Origin: CAYVXT01 sp964455485
GTDB lineage: Bacteria > Patescibacteriota > Minisyncoccia > Phycocordibacterales > WO2-35-19
DNA length: 41,298 nt
Direction of reading: 5' to 3'
NCBI GenBank assembly: GCA_964455485.1
Contig: CAYVXT010000003.1
Span: 1-41,298 of the forward strand
Within the stretch, counting starts at the first letter, position 1, and each line of letters starts with the position of its first letter. Of the stretch, positions 38,344 to 41,298 are shown in pieces. Both the position numbers and the translations under genes were made by a program. A model generated the notes under the pieces. The model saw only the letters and a program-made list of their open reading frames with translations, was not told the origin of the DNA and did no database searches.

Positions 38344-38751
38344 ATGGACGCGCTACAAATTCGTTCTCTTTTGGCGGGACTTTGCTTTGGTATTTGGCCT
38401 CTTCTCATGCAAAGGAGTGGGCTGACTGGCAATCTCTCATCTTTCGTTTTCACCGCAATCGTTCTGGTCTGCGTTACCCCATTTACCTTCGGTAATGTTG
38501 GTAATCTGACAAACGCAAATTGGATGATTGCGATTGTCGCAGGAATTTTCGGAGGCATAGGCGTCATGTCATTCAATGGCATGCTCGCTAAAGCAACATC
38601 CCAAAATGTCAGTTCTCTATTCGTGCTGATGATTGTGGTACAGACATCAATACCTGCAATCTACAACATCACGCAGAATGGTGGAATGACGGCAACCAAA
38701 GGTCTCGGGTTCATTCTTGCCATCGTAGCAGGGATACTGCTGACAAAATAA
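38344..38751 (+). CDS. Half-size EamA-like (DMT) transporter
   Basis: GGGAGG ends 6 bases before the ATG at 38344. The 135-residue protein has about five membrane helices (LLAGLCFGIWPLLM, SSFVFTAIVLVCVTPFTF, WMIAIVAGIFGGIGVMSF, SLFVLMIVVQTSIPAIY, LGFILAIVAGILL). This equals a single EamA repeat, whereas common EamA transporters carry two. It would have to dimerise. The substrate is unknown. It is the first gene of a two-gene cassette after tRNA-Asn. Confidence 0.75.
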   Translation: MDALQIRSLLAGLCFGIWPLLMQRSGLTGNLSSFVFTAIVLVCVTPFTFGNVGNLTNANWMIAIVAGIFGGIGVMSFNGMLAKATSQNVSSLFVLMIVVQTSIPAIYNITQNGGMTATKGLGFILAIVAGILLTK

Positions 38752-38761
38752 GGAGAAACAA

Positions 38762-38953
38762 ATGCTCATTGATGATTTTAAAGAAGGGGAAATGGTTCGT
38801 ATTACCGACATAAGGTCGGTATATTACGGACAAATCGGTGAGGTAGACCGCGAAGGCAAAACTGGTGGACTTTACATAAAACACTCGGATGGACAAGTCG
38901 TCTATCACCCATGGGGTTTTGAACGTGTATCCGCGACCACACCAAAAGACTAA
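38762..38953 (+). CDS. Small KOW/SH3-like protein
   Basis: AAGGAG lies 6 bases before the ATG, 11 bases past the transporter stop. The 63-residue product reads FKEGEMVRITDIRSVYYGQI, then GEVDREGKTGGLYIKHSDGQ. This is a beta-barrel-like pattern with the G-x-x-V-x-I...G-x-x-G-x-V spacing of KOW domains. No specific family is recognised. It shares its transcript with the transporter and ends at a strong terminator. Confidence 0.6.
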   Translation: MLIDDFKEGEMVRITDIRSVYYGQIGEVDREGKTGGLYIKHSDGQVVYHPWGFERVSATTPKD

Positions 38954-38954
38954 T

Positions 38955-39013
38955 CCGCCACCGTGGCGACGAAAAGAAATCGTCGGCTTCGGTCGGCGGT
39001 TTTCTTTTATTTT
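38955..39013 (+). terminator. Terminator of the first tRNA-Asn cassette
   Basis: CCGCCACCG...CGGTCGGCGG with an inner CGACGA/TCGTCG stem is followed by TTTTCTTTTATTTT. Confidence 0.85.
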
Positions 39014-39046
39014 AAACAAGTTCTAACATCCTCTATTAAGCGGAGC
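39014..39046 (+). repeat. 33-bp cassette junction repeat, copy 1
   Basis: AAACAAGTTCTAACATCCTC, then TATTAAGCGGAGC. It matches 40399-40431 at all but two bases and ends in the tRNA-Asn-like CGGAGC. Confidence 0.8.
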
Positions 39047-39050
39047 TCGT

Positions 39051-39328
39051 AAAAATCTTAGGTCGTCAGAAATGACGGCCTTTGATTTTTTGAGCTCCGT
39101 GGAGCGACTGAACTGCTTCAGTCGCGTGTAGGATTCGAACGGCGGAGTATAAAATTTTGAGCACAAAATTTTTCGAGCCGGTGCCCAGACCAAAAATTTG
39201 TGACTGATAAATTTTTGAGTCGAGGGTGAGCTTGGGGCGGGACCCAAGTGCAAGACTTATTGAGACTGAACAAAGTGAAGTCCAATAAGTGGACAGCTTC
39301 TGTAAGAAGAAATTCCTACCCGCGGAGC
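39051..39328 (+). repeat. Second tRNA-Asn end element within the array
   Basis: A terminator-like hairpin (39051-39091) is followed by an inverted acceptor piece AGCTCCGTG, hairpin H1 (GCGACTGA/TCAGTCGC) and the inverted T-arm TAGGATTCGAACGG (39129-39142). Then come an A/T hairpin, the 139-bp core (39179-39317) and a direct copy of the tRNA-Asn end ending CGCGGAGC at 39328. The stretch 38954-39371 has no gene. Confidence 0.75.
39179..39317 (+). repeat. 139-bp structured core repeat, copy 2
   Basis: Same length and hairpin order as 8662-8800. The first stem-loop differs in sequence but still forms an AAAAATTT/AAATTTTT stem, and only four other single-base differences are visible. Confidence 0.85.
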
Positions 39329-39334
39329 CAATAC

Positions 39335-39362
39335 TTGACAATATACTAAGGATTAGTATAAT
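39335..39362 (+). promoter_or_regulatory. Promoter directly after the CGCGGAGCC junction
   Basis: TTGACA begins 7 bases after CGGAGC (39323-39328); a 16-base spacer and TATAAT follow. The ATG at 39372 is 9 bases past the -10 box with no SD. Confidence 0.75.
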
Positions 39363-39371
39363 TTAATTAGC

Positions 39372-39569
39372 ATGTTACAAGTTCACATCAGCACACGGGA
39401 TAATACCGTCCGCATCGAGTGCGAGTGCGGAAGTGGTGCCACAACCATTAAAATGCAGAACTTTCAGGACGCAGAAGCCTCTGCGTACTGTAGTTGTGGC
39501 AAGGAATACAGGTGTATCTCCTCTGGGGACAATACATCTGTGTACCGTATACACAACAAATCAAAATAA
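39372..39569 (+). CDS. Small Cys-rich, zinc-ribbon-like protein
   Basis: The 65-residue protein carries Cys17 and Cys19 in ECECGSG and Cys40, Cys42 and Cys48 in YCSCGKEYRC. This is the arrangement of a small zinc ribbon with CxC knuckles. The rest is beta-like and polar. No family is recognised; metal binding is inferred. It is a single-gene cassette with its own promoter and terminator. Confidence 0.6.
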   Translation: MLQVHISTRDNTVRIECECGSGATTIKMQNFQDAEASAYCSCGKEYRCISSGDNTSVYRIHNKSK

Positions 39570-39592
39570 CAAACCGACCTTTTTTGAAGACT

Positions 39593-39629
39593 GCCTCCTG
39601 CAGACTCAAGCGAGGCGGTTTTCTTTTTT
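39593..39629 (+). terminator. Terminator of the Cys-rich gene cassette
   Basis: GCCTC...GAGGC is followed by GGTTTTCTTTTTTT, the ending shared with 18938 and 38955. Confidence 0.75.
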
Positions 39630-39676
39630 TATACGAGTTCTGAAGTAGTTTGAAAATAATACATTCCTAAAATCCC

Positions 39677-39743
39677 AGAAAGTTCTAACTCTCTTTTAAT
39701 TACAGTCCAATTAGCGGTTCTGAATGCGTCCAACTTGTGGAGC
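39677..39743 (+). repeat. Degenerate cassette junction
   Basis: AAAGTTCTAACTCTC (from about 39677) echoes the AAGTTCTAAC of the 33-bp repeats. TGGAGCC (39738-39744) followed by AAGTATTGACT echoes the CGGAGCC-AATACTTGACA junction at 39323. Confidence 0.5.
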
Positions 39744-39749
39744 CAAGTA

Positions 39750-39777
39750 TTGACTTTTGTAGCAAGTAATATATAGT
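39750..39777 (+). promoter_or_regulatory. Promoter after the degenerate junction
   Basis: TTGACT, a 16-base spacer and TATAGT begin 6 bases after TGGAGC. The leader to the next ATG is about 60 bases and ends in an SD. Confidence 0.65.
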
Positions 39778-39846
39778 GTTAGGAGACCTTCGTTTTTCTT
39801 TGTGAGAGACGGGGTACTTCATGTGTCCTTGGGACAGGAGAAGTGA

Positions 39847-40341
39847 ATGAAATTGAAAAACGCATACGAGACGTTCGAGTCGGAGCCGTGGCTGAGGGAG
39901 ATTCTCTACCGAGTATCCCAAGCGTCCTTGGCTCCCAACTTCGACAAATGGCTTGAACGAGACGTTCGGTCCATCAGCTTTTATCAGTTTTCGCAACTTG
40001 ATTTGAACTCTACCTACAACCTCCAGTTCTTCGATTACAACATGACTGGTGAGTGGAAAAGAGAGGTCAAGTTCTGGACTGAATACCTCATCGTCTACAA
40101 AGACGAGTTCGGCAATCAGAATTTCCAGGCAGTTAGCGACAACGTGAATGGGTTGCCTCTCGAGAAGCGCACGACAGTTGCAAAAATGATTTCTGCAATC
40201 GCCAAACGGCGGACCAAGGAGCAGACCATCTTCGTTGCTATTCTACGGCGCAAGGTGCTTCAAAGCGTTTCGAGCGACTTCGGCACTCTCCAATCTTTCG
40301 ACATCTTCAAGTTTCCCGAAGGCTGGCAACTGCCAGCCTAG
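39847..40341 (+). CDS. Orphan protein of 164 residues
   Basis: AGGAG lies 6 bases before the ATG. The product is soluble and GC-rich in codon use. It begins MKLKNAYETFESEPWLREIL, has aromatic-rich beta segments (SFYQFSQLDLNSTYNLQFFD, KFWTEYLIVYKDEFG), and a basic helical part (KRTTVAKMISAIAKRRTKEQ). No motif or family is recognised. It is a single-gene cassette closed by a terminator and a 33-bp junction repeat. Confidence 0.65.
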   Translation: MKLKNAYETFESEPWLREILYRVSQASLAPNFDKWLERDVRSISFYQFSQLDLNSTYNLQFFDYNMTGEWKREVKFWTEYLIVYKDEFGNQNFQAVSDNVNGLPLEKRTTVAKMISAIAKRRTKEQTIFVAILRRKVLQSVSSDFGTLQSFDIFKFPEGWQLPA

Positions 40342-40351
40342 AAGGCTCTGA

Positions 40352-40380
40352 AGGGCGACCCAACTCGGGCCGCCCTTTTC
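40352..40380 (+). terminator. Terminator of the 164-residue orphan cassette
   Basis: GGGCGACCC-AACTC-GGGCCGCCC with one mismatch is followed by TTTTCC. Confidence 0.8.
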
Positions 40381-40398
40381 CTTATCTAAACCCCTACA

Positions 40399-40431
40399 AA
40401 ACAAGTTCTAACATCCTCTATCAAACGGAGC
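40399..40431 (+). repeat. 33-bp cassette junction repeat, copy 2
   Basis: AAACAAGTTCTAACATCCTC, then TATCAAACGGAGC; two differences from copy 1 at 39014. Confidence 0.8.
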
Positions 40432-40482
40432 AAATTTGATAAATTTATAAAGTGTTATAGTATTCAACACAGGATAGAACAA

Positions 40483-40836
40483 ATGCTCACTGACGCGCAG
40501 GTTGTAACAATCTTCGAAGAGGCGCTTAAGAAGGGCGAGGAAACAAGCAGGTGGGATCTCAGTTACCTTCTTAAACAAACATGTGTTCAGATGGGTCTCA
40601 TCGATGCTAAAACCGAGTATTCTCCCCTAGTAGAGTGTCTAGTGAAGTCAATCGAAGCAGCCACTCAACGAAGTTTTATTGTAGTGGAACTGAGGCGATT
40701 AGGCCCCGAGGCAACAAAAACGGCCTTGCAATTAAGTGTCGCTTGGGCAAGGATGCAAATCCTGAGAAATCAACTGAGCGAGATGTTCACTAAGGGACAT
40801 CAAGCCAGAGAAGCTATACAACGCTCGTTAGTCTAA
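40483..40836 (+). CDS. Orphan helical protein of 117 residues
   Basis: The product is soluble and predicted all-helical (MLTDAQVVTIFEEALKKGEE, SYLLKQTCVQMGLIDA, PLVECLVKSIEAATQ, AWARMQILRNQLSEMF). A weak AGGA lies upstream of the ATG, with a longer AT-rich leader after the CGGAGC junction. No family is recognised. It is a single-gene cassette followed by a strong terminator. Confidence 0.6.
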   Translation: MLTDAQVVTIFEEALKKGEETSRWDLSYLLKQTCVQMGLIDAKTEYSPLVECLVKSIEAATQRSFIVVELRRLGPEATKTALQLSVAWARMQILRNQLSEMFTKGHQAREAIQRSLV

Positions 40837-40881
40837 CCAATGTTTTTGAATTTGCAGGGCTGCCTGCATCCCATTCATATG

Positions 40882-40918
40882 GAGCCCGCCTGCACGACCG
40901 GCGGGCTCTTCATTTTTA
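40882..40918 (+). terminator. Terminator of the helical orphan cassette
   Basis: The perfect stem GAGCCCGCC/GGCGGGCTC with a 9-base loop is followed by TTCATTTTT. Confidence 0.85.
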
Positions 40919-40959
40919 TTAAACAACTTCTCCTTCGATCTTAAATTTCTCAGGACAGG

Positions 40960-41021
40960 TAACATCCTCCTCGCCCGTACCGAACGCGGTTCGGTACGTT
41001 CGGGCGGGTATCAAACGGAGC
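40960..41021 (+). repeat. Cassette junction repeat, copy 3, split by a palindrome
   Basis: TAACATCCTC (40960-40969) and TATCAAACGGAGC (41009-41021) are the two halves of the junction repeat. They are separated by a 39-base GC-rich double palindrome (CGCCCG...CGGGCG around TACCGAAC/GGTTCGGTA). Confidence 0.75.
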
Positions 41022-41077
41022 AAAGTGATTATTCAAAAAATACCTCATATGAGAGGTATTTTTTGTGACCTCAGACT

Positions 41078-41118
41078 GGATTCGAACCATTGACATAACA
41101 TGCTGTGAGTGATATTAT
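41078..41118 (+). promoter_or_regulatory. Inverted T-arm and promoter of the last gene
   Basis: TGGATTCGAACC (41078-41089), the inverted tRNA T-arm motif, is followed directly by TTGACA (41090-41095), a 17-base spacer and TATTAT. A perfect A/T hairpin with ATACCTC/GAGGTAT lies just before. Confidence 0.65.
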
Positions 41119-41143
41119 TTAGTCAGATAGAAAGGAGTTCTGC

Positions 41144-41266
41144 ATGACAAAATGGACCATCGGCAACCGAGAAATTACAGTCGACGAAACGTTGATGCGG
41201 TTTACCTCGAGCACGCCGTGGCTTGCGTCGGAAATTGACGCCCTGCAGCTACTGTGGTCAGTGTGA
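41144..41266 (+). CDS. Small orphan protein of 40 residues
   Basis: AAAGGAG lies 7 bases before the ATG. The product reads MTKWTIGNREITVDETLMRF, then TSSTPWLASEIDALQLLWSV, and ends in TGA: a possible beta hairpin plus helix. It may be complete or a truncated cassette gene, since similar array genes are longer. The remaining 32 bases to the window end show nothing recognisable. Confidence 0.55.
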   Translation: MTKWTIGNREITVDETLMRFTSSTPWLASEIDALQLLWSV

Positions 41267-41298
41267 AGCATTGAGAGAATCACTGCCAACTGCATCGC

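Noticed and set aside
38098..41021. Classical integron attC array
   Set aside because: GTTCTAAC resembles part of an attC core, but paired R''/L'' and L'/R' boxes with an imperfect hairpin are not visible, no integron integrase is present, and junctions end in a tRNA-derived CGGAGC.
1..41298. UGA recoding as in some Patescibacteria
   Set aside because: TGA closes several genes at sensible places (for example 9618-9620, 28069-28071 and 41264-41266), and no conserved Gly is replaced by in-frame TGA.
1..41298. CRISPR array or cas genes
   Set aside because: No regularly spaced repeat-spacer units and no Cas-like proteins were seen.

Overview
The window looks like a piece of a small-genome Candidate Phyla Radiation (Patescibacteria, Parcubacteria-like) chromosome. 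The AT-rich backbone carries compact, shortened housekeeping proteins: IF-2 without its long N-terminal region, a Rel protein that ends after TGS, and a Cys-free L33. tRNA genes are scattered singly, without encoded CCA. Core genes often start a few bases after a -10 box with no Shine-Dalgarno (SD) sequence, and TGA is used as a stop. No biosynthetic operons are visible. The phylum assignment is inference from gene style; no rRNA is present.

Layout. 1-1320: start of a membrane/secreted protein, RNase P RNA, tRNA-Leu(UAG), tRNA-Lys, and tRNA-Cys with tRNA-Leu(UAA). 1366-8190: rbfA-infB (minus), a cysteine desulfurase, a membrane-anchored degenerate trypsin-like protein and a ClpB/ClpC-type unfoldase. 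8215-8397: an unassigned small RNA with its own promoter and terminator. 8453-8951: tRNA-Tyr followed by nested palindromic repeats. 8952-11900: a zincin-like protein, then a GC-richer block of small SD-led orphan genes bounded by a split repeat. 12337-16047: surface beta-helix protein, NlpC/P60-like and C39-like cysteine peptidases, class IV aminotransferase. 16171-19482: rpmG, a frameshifted Fic gene, tRNA-Trp, miaA, two orphan genes, a DUF1653 gene and tRNA-Leu(CAA). 19569-29539: parB, rel, topA, dprA, serS, ftsQ, a small membrane protein and a membrane-anchored pseudo-Clp ATPase. 29511-32638: response regulator, soluble histidine kinase, a Rossmann/methyltransferase-like orphan and a free-standing 79-aa DHp-like protein. 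32733-33072: a GC-rich structured transcript with a 30-codon ORF. 33204-37914: dus with in-frame repeat insertions, small membrane proteins, PAP2 phosphatase, beta-lactamase-fold hydrolase. 38038-41298: tRNA-Asn followed by a tandem array of small gene units.

The most unusual content is non-coding. Most tRNA genes are flanked by hairpin-rich elements that carry an inverted partial copy of that tRNA's 3' end, split by a hairpin, then a core and second hairpin, then a direct partial copy of the same 3' end. One element copies the tRNA-Leu(CAA) 5' end instead, and a related palindrome sits in frame inside dus. Two of the tRNA elements (Tyr and Asn) share a 139-bp core whose stem changes compensate. 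Downstream of tRNA-Asn, small gene units are separated by CGGAGC-type junctions resembling the tRNA-Asn acceptor end, usually followed at once by a new TTGACA promoter; two junctions carry a 33-bp repeat, and a third carries an interrupted copy of it. This looks like a cassette array seeded at a tRNA gene. No recombinase is encoded in the window.

How the genes work together: infB/rbfA, rnpB, rpmG, serS, miaA, dus, the desulfurase and the tRNAs serve translation and tRNA maturation or modification. topA, dprA and parB handle DNA. ftsQ serves division. The Clp protein, its pseudoenzyme relative and the degenerate protease suggest envelope or protein quality control. The kinase, receiver and DHp protein form a likely soluble phosphorelay.
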